Shown here: positions 1-7,535 of the stretch, one piece after another
How the letters are laid out: every line of letters starts with the position of its first letter
How positions within the stretch are numbered: the first letter of the stretch is position 1
Notes under the pieces: generated by a model
Database searches by the model: none
The model's input: only the letters and a program-made list of their open reading frames with translations
Told to the model about the DNA's origin: nothing
Position numbers and translations under genes: made by a program
Origin: an uncultured Pelagimonas sp.
GTDB taxonomy: Bacteria > Pseudomonadota > Alphaproteobacteria > Rhodobacterales > Rhodobacteraceae
DNA: 64,000 bases
NCBI GenBank assembly: GCA_947499735.1
Contig: CANMPP010000001.1
Coordinates: 1,488,001 to 1,552,000, forward strand
Reading direction: 5' to 3'

Positions 1-219
1 GTTGCCAGTGGCCAACGCATCCTGCGCCTCAAGCACTACGGCCCCTTCAACACATCCGCCAGACACAGACCCGGCCATATCCCCATCCCCAGAGACAACC
101 AATTGCGCCCCAACCCGGCGCGGGGCGGACCCCCAAGTTTGGATAACCGTGGCCAACACCGCCCCTTTGCCGGAGCGATGCCAATCAAGGGCGAGTTCTG
201 GGATATCATTGAGCGCCAT
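1..219 (-). CDS. XdhC/CoxI family protein (3' part cut by the window edge)
   Basis: The first 73 residues of an XdhC/CoxI-type protein, reading off the left edge of the window. The N-terminal XdhC domain is recognisable from a segment ending TWGSAPRR and then the conserved SGGCVEG signature around residue 60, with the family cysteine. Members of this family insert or protect the sulfurated molybdenum cofactor of xanthine-dehydrogenase/CO-dehydrogenase-like enzymes; whether this copy does so cannot be told, because no molybdoenzyme is visible here. The ATG at 219 is the only sensible start. It lies 20 bases after the stop of the FAD monooxygenase at 240-1412 on the same strand, so the two are probably co-transcribed. 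The C-terminal Rossmann-like domain would lie outside the window. Confidence 0.85.
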   Translation of the reverse strand, partial: MALNDIPELALDWHRSGKGAVLATVIQTWGSAPRRVGAQLVVSGDGDMAGSVSGGCVEGAVVLEAQDALATGN

Positions 220-239
220 AGGCGATGCCCCTTACCGTG

Positions 240-1412
240 TTAGCGGCCCCTAGCTTGCGTCACATCATGGGTATAAATCCAGTCCATTCCCGCACGGATG
301 CGACCCGGAGCAACATGTTCACTAAGCGCGAGCATAGAATGCGCAGTTTTGCGCAATATCGGCCAACGAAGATGGAATTTCCACGCGTTGTTTGATGCCG
401 CCTTGGTCACGGCCACTGCGCGATCACGACGCAATTCTTGATATGCCGCCAACGCGAGCTGTCGATCAGAATACGCGTGCAAGCAATCTGCCAAAACCCA
501 AGCATCTTCGAGTGCCAAATTGCCACCTTGCGCCATAAATGGCAGCGTAGGATGCGCAGCATCCCCCAGCAGGGCCCTACCATCGCCGAACCAGTTCTCG
601 GCAACGGGATGGCGGAAAAGCCCCCATAGCCCCGGCCTATCGACGTCGGCAAGTATGCGTTGCGCTTCGGCTCCAAAGGAGGAAAACGCGCGTCTTAAAT
701 TGGCCACATCATCGTGATGCGACCAACCTTCATCCGCCCAAGTTTTGCGTTCTTCGACCGCAACGATGTTCAATTCGGCCCCACCGCGCAAAGGATAGGT
801 CACCATATGCCGGCCAGGGCCCATATGAATGTGCGCTTCGTCTGGATGCCCGATGTGATTGGGTATCACAGCACGCCATGCGACCTGATTTGTAAAGAAA
901 GGGGGCGTCGCCGGGTTCAGTTTTGGACGCATGACCGAATGCAACCCATCCGCCCCAATGACCAGATCACTTTCGCAATGATCCCCGTTGGCCAGCTGCG
1001 TCGTCACGCGTTTGCCCCCAGTTACATTGGCTACTTTTTGCAAAAGGCGAATTTTGACACCTAGGTCGCGCGCTGTTTCAGCCAAAGCTTGGATCAAATC
1101 GGCACGATGTATGAAAAGGTAATCTTGCTTTTGTGAACTGGGCATACGGATCACAACACGGCCTGTCAGACCATCTTTCAAAACAAAAGCCCGGCTCACT
1201 GGTGCGGTTTCCCGCAACCGCGCCTCCAATCCCAGATCTTTGAGCACGGCAAGGCCATTGGGACTGATTTGGATCCCTGCCCCTTCTTCGCGAATATCTG
1301 GCGCTTGTTCTAGAACGTGAACCTCGGCGCCATGTCGCGCCAATGCAATGGCCGCAGCCAATCCCCCAATGCCCCCACCGATGATGCGGATTGTAGATGC
1401 TGAGAGTTCCAT
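240..1412 (-). CDS. FAD-dependent monooxygenase, salicylate-hydroxylase-like
   Basis: A 390-residue class A flavoprotein monooxygenase (FAD/NAD(P)H-dependent aromatic hydroxylase family). The N-terminal Rossmann dinucleotide fold has GGGIGG at about residues 12-17. The mid-protein DG motif reads IGADGLHS, and the GD motif that contacts FAD ribityl reads LLGDAAHP followed by FMAQGGN. These are the three fingerprints of the 6-hydroxynicotinate/salicylate hydroxylase group, and the length is normal. The substrate cannot be assigned. Downstream, an XdhC-like gene follows after 20 bases, which might suggest purine or N-heterocycle catabolism, but that is inference. Upstream, a strong hairpin (1432-1463) separates it from dksA. 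The start ATG is preceded by a purine-rich GGAAA. Confidence 0.88.
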   Translation of the reverse strand: MELSASTIRIIGGGIGGLAAAIALARHGAEVHVLEQAPDIREEGAGIQISPNGLAVLKDLGLEARLRETAPVSRAFVLKDGLTGRVVIRMPSSQKQDYLFIHRADLIQALAETARDLGVKIRLLQKVANVTGGKRVTTQLANGDHCESDLVIGADGLHSVMRPKLNPATPPFFTNQVAWRAVIPNHIGHPDEAHIHMGPGRHMVTYPLRGGAELNIVAVEERKTWADEGWSHHDDVANLRRAFSSFGAEAQRILADVDRPGLWGLFRHPVAENWFGDGRALLGDAAHPTLPFMAQGGNLALEDAWVLADCLHAYSDRQLALAAYQELRRDRAVAVTKAASNNAWKFHLRWPILRKTAHSMLALSEHVAPGRIRAGMDWIYTHDVTQARGR

Positions 1413-1431
1413 TGCATTTCCAATATTGAAA

Positions 1432-1463
1432 CGGGCCAGCCCCGTATCTCACGCGCTGGCCCG
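1432..1463 (-). terminator. Rho-independent terminator of dksA
   Basis: A perfect 9-bp GC-rich stem (CGGGCCAGC with GCTGGCCCG) around a 14-base loop. On the minus strand it is followed by TTTCAATATT. It sits in the 92 bases between the dksA stop and the start of the FAD monooxygenase, so it most likely ends the dksA transcript. The uridine tract is broken, so efficiency is uncertain. Confidence 0.7.
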
Positions 1464-1504
1464 GATTTCATTTTTCCCTGTGTCGGCATTACACCGCACA
1501 TATA

Positions 1505-1927
1505 TCAGTCGTCGCGGTGAACCTTTTCACGACGCTCGTGACGCTCTTGCGCTTCCAAGCTCATCGTCGCGATTGGGCGGGCGTCCAGACGTTTCAAAGA
1601 AATCGGTTCGCCGGTCACTTCACAATATCCATATTCGCCTTCATCGATACGACGTAGGGCCGATTCAATCTTTGCAACCAGCTTGCGTTGACGATCCCGC
1701 GTCCGCAGTTCCAGCGCGCGGTCGGTTTCTTCTGACGCACGATCGGTTACATCGGGAATATTGCGTGTGGAATCCTGCAAACCTTCGATTGTGTCGCGGC
1801 TGCCTTCTAACAATTCCTGCTTCCATGCCAGAAGCTTGCGGCGGAAATATTCCACCTGTTTGTCATTCATAAAGGGTTCATCTTCGGCCGGACGATAGTC
1901 GTCAGGCAAGAAAGCCTCAGTTGTCAT
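1505..1927 (-). CDS. dksA: RNA polymerase-binding transcription factor DksA, CTSA-type
   Basis: A 140-residue DksA/TraR-family protein. DksA inserts its coiled coil into the RNA polymerase secondary channel and, with ppGpp, tunes initiation at rRNA and biosynthetic promoters. Residues about 20-95 are the charged coiled coil; residues 96-130 are the zinc-finger region. The four positions that are cysteines in E. coli are here C102, T105, S123 and A126, so a classical Zn site is absent. This C-T-S-A pattern is known from alphaproteobacterial DksA (Rhodobacter). The start at 1927 was chosen over a longer reading because GGAGAG lies just upstream and the family N-terminus begins there. It has its own terminator downstream and is divergent from moxR. 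Confidence 0.95.
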   Translation of the reverse strand: MTTEAFLPDDYRPAEDEPFMNDKQVEYFRRKLLAWKQELLEGSRDTIEGLQDSTRNIPDVTDRASEETDRALELRTRDRQRKLVAKIESALRRIDEGEYGYCEVTGEPISLKRLDARPIATMSLEAQERHERREKVHRDD

Positions 1928-2259
1928 GTGCTCTCTCCAAATTTCTTTTGCTACTCGCCAAGGAAAATTCTCCTCCCAGCCACAGCCTTTTCTGCGGCTG
2001 CGTTTATCGCAACCCAAGCGCCGTGTCACTAGCGAAGTGAACAGATCCGTTTTATCACGAAAATGTCCTAAATTTTGCGACTATTCCCTAGGCATTCTTC
2101 GCAAAAAAGAGACATTCTTGCATCATCAAACAGATCCTTAGATCTTCAAGTGCCGCGCCGTTTGGCTTGCAAGTACTATCTGTCCGCCCTACCCGTATAG
2201 GTTAGAAAGATTAACGACTTGGAAATGATTTCATCCAAGCCAGCCAGAGAGATACCCCC
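1928..2259. other. Divergent intergenic region between dksA and moxR
   Basis: 332 bases without a convincing gene. It must hold the promoters for dksA (leftward) and the MoxR operon (rightward). A dyad CTTGGA-N10-TCCAAG occupies 2218-2239, about 20 bases before the moxR start, where it could act as an operator or leader hairpin. I could not pick clear -35/-10 pairs. Confidence 0.5.
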
Positions 2260-3099
2260 ATGCGCTTTGAAAGCACGGAAAGCTATGTTGCCACGCAAGA
2301 TTTGACACTGGCCGTCAATGCGGCCGTGACTTTGGGCCGCCCGCTTTTGGTCAAAGGCGAACCTGGCACCGGGAAAACGGAACTGGCCAAACAAGTGGCG
2401 AAATCATTGGGGCGCGATTTGATCGAATGGAACGTTAAATCCACCACCCGTGCTCAACAAGGTCTGTATGAATATGACGCAGTCAGCCGATTGCGCGACA
2501 GTCAGTTGGGCGATCCCAAAGTAAACGACGTCACAAACTACATCCGCAAAGGCAAGTTATGGCAGGCCTTTGAAGAAGGCGCCAAAAGCGTTTTGCTGAT
2601 CGATGAAATCGACAAGGCCGATATCGAGTTTCCCAATGATTTGCTGCAAGAGCTCGATAAGATGGAATTTCATGTTTACGAGACCGGCGAAACCATTCGC
2701 GCCGTGGATCGCCCGGTCGTGATCATCACCTCGAACAATGAAAAAGAACTACCCGACGCGTTTCTACGCCGGTGTTTCTTTCACTTCATTTCCTTTCCAG
2801 ATGCCGACACTTTGGCCAAGATCGTCGGTGTTCATCATCCCGGCATCAAGCAGGATCTGTTAAAAGAGGCGCTCAGCAGATTTTTTGCGCTTCGCGACGT
2901 ACCAGGATTGAAAAAGAAACCGTCAACTTCGGAAATGTTGGATTGGTTGAAACTGTTGCTTGCGGAAGATCTAAGTGCCGAGGATCTGCGAAAAGATGGC
3001 AAAGACACATTGCCCCGCATGCATGGCGCGCTTTTGAAAAACGAGCAAGATGTGCATTTATTTGAACGCCTTGCCTTTATGGCGCGCCGCGATCGGTAA
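2260..3099 (+). CDS. MoxR-family AAA+ ATPase
   Basis: A 279-residue AAA+ ATPase of the MoxR type. Walker A is GEPGTGKT (residues 33-40), Walker B is LLIDEID (D115, E116), and a sensor-1-like TSNNEKELP follows near residue 155; the CoxD-like C-terminal helical lid is present. MoxR ATPases act as chaperone-like partners of von Willebrand factor A proteins, inserting cofactors or remodelling partners. A VWA protein lies three genes downstream (5136-6317) on the same strand, which is the classical pairing, although here a lipoprotein gene and a 55-residue membrane protein are interposed. The ATG follows AGAGAGAT. A 12-bp perfect inverted repeat and about 480 bases separate it from the next gene, so the downstream genes may have their own promoter. 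Confidence 0.9.
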   Translation: MRFESTESYVATQDLTLAVNAAVTLGRPLLVKGEPGTGKTELAKQVAKSLGRDLIEWNVKSTTRAQQGLYEYDAVSRLRDSQLGDPKVNDVTNYIRKGKLWQAFEEGAKSVLLIDEIDKADIEFPNDLLQELDKMEFHVYETGETIRAVDRPVVIITSNNEKELPDAFLRRCFFHFISFPDADTLAKIVGVHHPGIKQDLLKEALSRFFALRDVPGLKKKPSTSEMLDWLKLLLAEDLSAEDLRKDGKDTLPRMHGALLKNEQDVHLFERLAFMARRDR

Positions 3100-3157
3100 A
3101 GTGGTCAGAATCAGCCCATCAGTGGTCAAATCCGTCCCCCGACTCATTTGGACAATT

Positions 3158-3186
3158 TTTCTCTAATTTAACCCAAATTAGAGAAA
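3158..3186. repeat. Perfect 12-bp inverted repeat
   Basis: TTTCTCTAATTT and its exact reverse complement AAATTAGAGAAA, separated by AACCC. The arms are AT-rich and there is no following T tract on the plus strand, so an ordinary intrinsic terminator for moxR is unlikely. An operator or RNA processing hairpin are alternatives. Confidence 0.85.
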
Positions 3187-3397
3187 TGGAGTGCCACAAG
3201 ATATTGTGGACTGCGTGACCGACGCGACAACCGCGCGCAAATCCCTGCCCCCCCAAACGTGTCATCCAAGCCACATGGCACATAAGATAAACATCTTAAC
3301 AATCTGGAATAAAACAATTAAATCAAACAAAACACCAAACACGCACAAAAGCATCTATTTTTTGCTTCAAGCTGACCTCTTCACCGTAGTTTTGCCT

Positions 3398-3415
3398 TAT
3401 AATCCCCTTAACCAT
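3398..3415 (+). promoter_or_regulatory. Candidate promoter -10 element and TTAACCAT box
   Basis: A consensus TATAAT at 3398-3403 is followed after four bases by TTAACCAT (3408-3415), a sequence resembling CtrA half-sites in alphaproteobacteria. No good -35 element lies at normal spacing (CTGACC at 3372-3377 is 20 bases upstream). If used, it would give the DUF2927 gene a leader of roughly 165 bases. Confidence 0.3.
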
Positions 3416-3576
3416 AACAATAATTCCGCGGATAAGCTTTGCGATAAGATCTGAATAAGATCTCAACTGTAGTAAGAGGACAGGCAGCGTAAAATGCCGA
3501 TTGATCGAGACAACAACCACAGTGCCTATTGCTGGGGCATAAACGTCACCTTGGTTGGCATCCCATCGGCGAACCC

Positions 3577-4953
3577 ATGATGAATAGACTGTTCCTTCTC
3601 TTTTTGTTGATCGCCAGCGCGTGCACCCACGCGCCCACCCAAGACGCGTCTGTGGCAACCCGTGCTGCCAATGTAACCGACAGTTCTGCTTTGGCACCGA
3701 TGAAGACGTTTGCCGCGCCGCGTCCTGCGCCGACATACAAATCCAACTCAGATTTGGCGCGCGATTTTCTGGAATTGGCATTCTCTCTGGAATCTGGCCG
3801 CCAATTGCCTGCTCTGACCCGCGTCGAAGGGCCTGTGACCGTGCGCGTGAACGGATATATGCCCGCCGTCATGTCGTCAGACCTAAACCGTTTGTTGCAA
3901 CGATTGCGCAACGAGGCCCGGATCAACATCACATATACGACCGCTTCAACTGCCAAGATCACAATCAACGCTGTCAGTCGCGCCGAAATTCGTAGATACC
4001 TGCCACAAGCCGCCTGCTTTGTTGTGCCAAATGTCAGCACTCTTGCGGAATATGCCAAGGCGCGTCGCACCCCACGCACAGCCTGGTCTAATCTACAACA
4101 GCGGGATCAAATCGCGATTTTCGTTCCAAACGACACAACCCCGCAAGAAATGCGCGACTGCCTGCATGAAGAGCTGGCACAGGCATTGGGGCCGCTGAAT
4201 GACCTATATCGCCTGCCTGAAAGCGTGTTTAACGATGACAACATCCATACAATCCTGACCGGGTTTGATATGCTGATGCTTCGGATCTATTACGATCCCG
4301 CCCTACGATCCGGCATGAGCAAACAACAGGTCCGCGCCGCCCTACCCGGTATTTTGGCGCGGATTAATCCAAATGGTGCGAACCGGCCTTCCCAAACGCT
4401 CAGCAGTACGCCCCGCGCATGGGTCGAGGCCATTCAAACCGCGCTTGGCCCGGGTGCCGGGCATGCCACACGTCGCGAGGCCGCCCAACGCGCGTTGCAA
4501 ATCGCAACCCAGTTGAATTGGACCGATCACCGTCGTGGCTTTTCGCATTATGCAAACGGGCGCATCTTACAAGCGGTTGATAATGGTGCTGCTGAAACCC
4601 AGTTTATGAATGCACAACGCTATTTCGCAACGCGCCCAGAATACAGCCTATATCGGGCTTATGTCGCATCCCAATTGGCGGCCTATGCTGTGGCAGACGG
4701 ACGCGCAGCCGATGCGATCGGTTTGATTTCCCCGCATCTAGATACGGCCAACCGTCATGAAAACGCGGCCCTCTTAGCAACCCTCATGTTATTGCGCGCT
4801 GAAGCGCTAGAAATCGCGGGCAAGTCATTAGAGGGACGTCAGGTTCGTGTGGACTCTGTTGGATGGGCGCGCTACGGGTTCGGCTCAGACTGGGCGGTAC
4901 GCGCCAAGATGCGCGAAATCGCGTCACTCAGCCCAGCCAGTTACGGGAATTGA
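3577..4953 (+). CDS. DUF2927-type lipoprotein, function unknown
   Basis: A 458-residue protein starting at the first of two tandem ATGs (3577, 3580). The N-terminus is a signal peptide ending IASAC, a plausible lipobox, so export and lipid anchoring are likely. Residues about 55-270 look like the DUF2927 domain of alphaproteobacterial proteins: a segment with ACFVVPN and, later, CLHEELAQALGPLND, which contains an HEE-type motif reminiscent of a degenerate metallopeptidase. The C-terminal third is alpha-helical and TPR-like. No function is established. It is followed after three bases by a 55-residue membrane protein and then a VWA gene, and preceded by the MoxR ATPase, so it may be a substrate or partner of a MoxR/VWA machine. 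Confidence 0.75.
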   Translation: MMNRLFLLFLLIASACTHAPTQDASVATRAANVTDSSALAPMKTFAAPRPAPTYKSNSDLARDFLELAFSLESGRQLPALTRVEGPVTVRVNGYMPAVMSSDLNRLLQRLRNEARINITYTTASTAKITINAVSRAEIRRYLPQAACFVVPNVSTLAEYAKARRTPRTAWSNLQQRDQIAIFVPNDTTPQEMRDCLHEELAQALGPLNDLYRLPESVFNDDNIHTILTGFDMLMLRIYYDPALRSGMSKQQVRAALPGILARINPNGANRPSQTLSSTPRAWVEAIQTALGPGAGHATRREAAQRALQIATQLNWTDHRRGFSHYANGRILQAVDNGAAETQFMNAQRYFATRPEYSLYRAYVASQLAAYAVADGRAADAIGLISPHLDTANRHENAALLATLMLLRAEALEIAGKSLEGRQVRVDSVGWARYGFGSDWAVRAKMREIASLSPASYGN

Positions 4954-4956
4954 TCC

Positions 4957-5124
4957 ATGATTGTCCTCGCCGCTTTGCTTTTGGGCCTGTTTTGGGGATA
5001 TCGCTCTGCCAGTAAAAAAGGCGGCGATATCAAGGATAAAGTCCAGTTTGCCATTGTCTATGCCATGCTGTTCTCAATCATTGGTCTGATCATCACCATT
5101 GTGGTCCACCGTTTGGCCAGCTAG
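4957..5124 (+). CDS. Small two-helix membrane protein
   Basis: A 55-residue reading frame (ATG 4957, TAG 5122-5124) squeezed between the DUF2927 lipoprotein (gap 3 bases) and the VWA gene (gap 11 bases). The protein has an N-terminal hydrophobic stretch (residues 1-14), a short basic/charged loop (RSASKKGGDIKDK) and a second hydrophobic helix (about 31-51). The tight spacing on both sides and the coherent two-helix design argue that it is real, although nothing homologous is recognised by eye. It may anchor or connect components of the MoxR/VWA locus at the inner membrane. Confidence 0.65.
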   Translation: MIVLAALLLGLFWGYRSASKKGGDIKDKVQFAIVYAMLFSIIGLIITIVVHRLAS

Positions 5125-5135
5125 CCTACGAACCC

Positions 5136-6317
5136 ATGTTCGTCCCTTTCTTCCAAAATCTCCGCGACCTTGGTGTTCCGGCAACTTTGCGGGAATATCT
5201 TAGCTTTTTGGATGTACTGAAAGCCGAGCTGCCAGATTATGACGTAACCGCATTCTACTATCTGGCCCGCACCACTTTGGTCAAAGACGAACGCCATATG
5301 GATCGGTTTGATCGGGCATTTTCGGCCAGCTTTCGGGGCATCGAGGCAATGGATCTGGATCAGATCTTGGACCAGCTTGATCTGCCCCAGGATTGGCTGC
5401 GCAAAATGTCCGAAAAAGTGCTGAGCGACGAAGAAAAAGCACAAATCGACGCGCTTGGCGGATTTGATGAATTGATGAAGACCCTGCGTGACCGGCTGAA
5501 CGAGCAAAAAGATCGCCATCAAGGCGGCAACAAATGGATCGGCACCGGTGGCACATCCCCTTTCGGGGCATATGGCTATAACCCAGAGGGCATTCGCATA
5601 GGCCAAAACGAAAGCCGCCACCGCCGCGCTGTCAAAGTTTGGGACCAGCGCACATTCCGCGCATATGATGACACGGTTGAATTGGGCACACGCAATATCA
5701 AGCTTGCATTAAAACGGTTACGACGCTGGGTCCGTGACGGTGCCCAAGAGGAACTGGACCTACCCAGTACAATCAAGGCCAGCGCAGAAGCGGGATATAT
5801 CGACGTCAAAACCCGGCCCGAGCGCCGCAACTCTGTTAAATTGCTATTGTTCTTAGATGTCGGCGGCTCAATGGATGACCACATCAAAGTGGTGGAAGAT
5901 CTGTTTTCTGCAGCAAAGGCGGAATTTAAACATCTAGAGTATTTTTACTTTCACAACTGCATATATGATGGCGTTTGGCGCGATCCAGCACGGCGTTGGC
6001 GTGAACAGACATCGACCTGGGATGTGATCAACACCTATGGCAGCGATTATAAATGCGTGATCGTTGGGGATGCATCTATGTCCCCCTATGAAATCGCCCT
6101 ACCCGGCGGCGCCAATGAGATCTGGAACGAAGAATCCGGTCAGGTCTGGTTAGAGCGTATTTTCGCAAAATGGCACGATTTTGTCTGGATAAACCCCGTG
6201 CCCGAGGCCCATTGGCATTATACGCAATCAATTGAAATGATCCGCGAACTCGCACCCGAGCGCATGGTTCCTATGACGTTGGACGGTTTAGACAAAGCAA
6301 TGCGAAAACTGCAATAA
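5136..6317 (+). CDS. CoxE-like VWA domain-containing protein
   Basis: A 393-residue protein of the CoxE-like von Willebrand factor A family, the usual partner of MoxR ATPases. The N-terminal half is helical and charged and contains a glycine-rich stretch near residues 129-155. The VWA domain begins near residue 235. Its metal-ion-dependent adhesion site reads DVGGS (D241-S245), a variant of the canonical DxSxS with Gly in place of the first Ser. No signal peptide or membrane segment is seen, so it should be cytoplasmic. In CO dehydrogenase clusters CoxD/CoxE mature a metal cofactor; here no such enzyme is adjacent, so the substrate is unknown. Confidence 0.85.
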   Translation: MFVPFFQNLRDLGVPATLREYLSFLDVLKAELPDYDVTAFYYLARTTLVKDERHMDRFDRAFSASFRGIEAMDLDQILDQLDLPQDWLRKMSEKVLSDEEKAQIDALGGFDELMKTLRDRLNEQKDRHQGGNKWIGTGGTSPFGAYGYNPEGIRIGQNESRHRRAVKVWDQRTFRAYDDTVELGTRNIKLALKRLRRWVRDGAQEELDLPSTIKASAEAGYIDVKTRPERRNSVKLLLFLDVGGSMDDHIKVVEDLFSAAKAEFKHLEYFYFHNCIYDGVWRDPARRWREQTSTWDVINTYGSDYKCVIVGDASMSPYEIALPGGANEIWNEESGQVWLERIFAKWHDFVWINPVPEAHWHYTQSIEMIRELAPERMVPMTLDGLDKAMRKLQ

Positions 6318-6620
6318 TGTGTCTATTCTGAAATAGGCTGTCATTGCGGAACCACGCGCACCTTTGACTCGATGTGACCGAATTGCAGGCTCCCACCAAT
6401 GAGCCGCGCCACGCAATATTGGCCCAAGCACCAGGCATTCCTACCCAAGACAGGACCTACATCCACACCTAGGCCAACGGCAACAGAGAGCGGGACGAAG
6501 TGAGCTTTCGCCGCGGTCGCGCGAATGGCGGCTTCAGGGAAGACATCGCTGATCTTTTAGGAGATATTGCAAGTCAAACGTTCTTGTTTTATTCTCCTTC
6601 AAGCAAGGAGAGCATTTCAC
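6318..6620. other. Gene-poor stretch left of the VOC gene
   Basis: 303 bases with no gene I can support. On the minus strand about 70 codons (roughly 6345-6563) are open but have no start codon and resemble no known protein, so they could be a decayed coding fragment or chance. The 11-mer GCGAATGGCGG at 6521-6531 recurs in inverted orientation to the right of the VOC gene at 7079-7089. Confidence 0.4.
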
Positions 6621-7013
6621 ATGTCAGTTATTAGCCACATCACATTTGGAACAAATGACCCAGAACGATCCGGTCGCTTTTACGATGAGGTTCTTGGCGT
6701 ACTGGGCTTTGGTCGATTACCAAAACCTCCGGGCAAGCCTCCTGCATACGAGAAAGGCGGTATGCCAACAGTTTATATCTACACACCTGAAGATGGCCGC
6801 CCTGCAACTTGGGGAAATGGCACACACGTGGCTTTTGTTGCAGATACAAAGCAAAGTGTAAGAGACTTCCATGAAGCTGCTCTACGCTTGGGCGGCAGCA
6901 CCGAAGGCGAGCCAGGGCTACGCCCGCATTACGGCGACAATTACTATGCCGCCTACGTCCGTGATCCGGATGGCAACAAGCTCCAAGCTGTGTGCTACGC
7001 ATCCAACGAATGA
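6621..7013 (+). CDS. VOC-family (glyoxalase/bleomycin-resistance-like) protein
   Basis: A 130-residue single-domain vicinal oxygen chelate protein. The N-terminus has the typical beta-alpha opening ISHITFGTND followed by SGRFYDEVLG. The C-terminus has YYAAYVRDPDGNKL, the usual end of the fold with the metal-site acidic region. These proteins are dioxygenases, isomerases or resistance proteins, and nothing here tells which. The start at 6621 is chosen because AAGGAGAG lies nine bases upstream and the longer reading has no family match. It stands alone between two noncoding stretches of about 300 and 520 bases, unlike the compact neighbouring operons, which suggests an insertion or a remnant of a lost cluster. 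Confidence 0.85.
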   Translation: MSVISHITFGTNDPERSGRFYDEVLGVLGFGRLPKPPGKPPAYEKGGMPTVYIYTPEDGRPATWGNGTHVAFVADTKQSVRDFHEAALRLGGSTEGEPGLRPHYGDNYYAAYVRDPDGNKLQAVCYASNE

Positions 7014-7535
7014 CGCCTTTCCAAAACCAAGTGCGGACATTCGTAGCGGGCGCAGCAATCAACAAGATGGGCTCTAAACCGCCATTCGCTGCATTTCGCG
7101 TGAGGGTCCGTTTCCTGACTTTCTCAGACCTTGGGTCAGAATTGTAGCGAAAGATCAAAGCCGTCTGACGCTTCAAAGTCACAAATCCCTTTGCAGTTCC
7201 CAATTCAAATGACTCGGTGATTTTCCGCCAATGCAAATATCGATTTACCATTTGTTAACTTAACCTAAGGCAAACCATAGTTAACGATGCGCTAAATTCA
7301 CTTAAGAATTAGGGTGATCGTTGTTTGTATATGCGATTACCTCCTCGTTCGTTTCACCAAATTGAAAGAAAGGTTTGAGTTTCGATGTGCACGCCGCGGT
7401 GCTTTTAGAAAACGGTATTGACCAATCGCTTTCTAAAAAAACTACCGCAACTATCCCTAAGCAAGCAAATCGCAAGCCTCTGCGATGCGGCGTTTAAATG
7501 GTACTTGAACTCATACTTGTTCGAATAGGCTTACA
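7014..7535. other. Gene-poor stretch and promoter region before the hybrid kinase
   Basis: 522 bases without a supportable gene. The left half looks like decayed sequence and carries the inverted partner (7079-7089) of the 11-mer seen at 6521. The right half (about 7250-7330) is AT-rich with several TTAA-containing words, including TTAACTTAACC and GTTAACG, and is the likely promoter region of the kinase at 7536. Confidence 0.45.

Larger units (their letters stand above)
3100..3576. other. AT-rich intergenic region upstream of the DUF2927 gene
   Basis: 477 bases with no convincing coding potential; the only open reading (3191-3454) is AT-rich and resembles no protein I know. It contains a perfect inverted repeat (3158-3186), a promoter-like TATAAT (3398-3403), a TTAACCAT box (3408-3415) and three phased ATAAG repeats (3432, 3444, 3455). 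It is therefore more likely a regulatory region than a lost gene. Confidence 0.6.

Noticed and set aside
2-253. An 83-codon plus-strand reading at the left edge
   Set aside because: It is antisense to the XdhC-like coding sequence, which has a clear SGGCVEG signature.
3191-3454. An 87-codon open reading in the AT-rich gap before the DUF2927 gene
   Set aside because: Asn/Lys/Ile-rich composition with no ribosome-binding site and no recognisable motif; the region fits a promoter better.
6345-6563. About 70 open codons on the minus strand as a pseudogene
   Set aside because: No start codon and no family resemblance; noted in the intergenic entry but not called.
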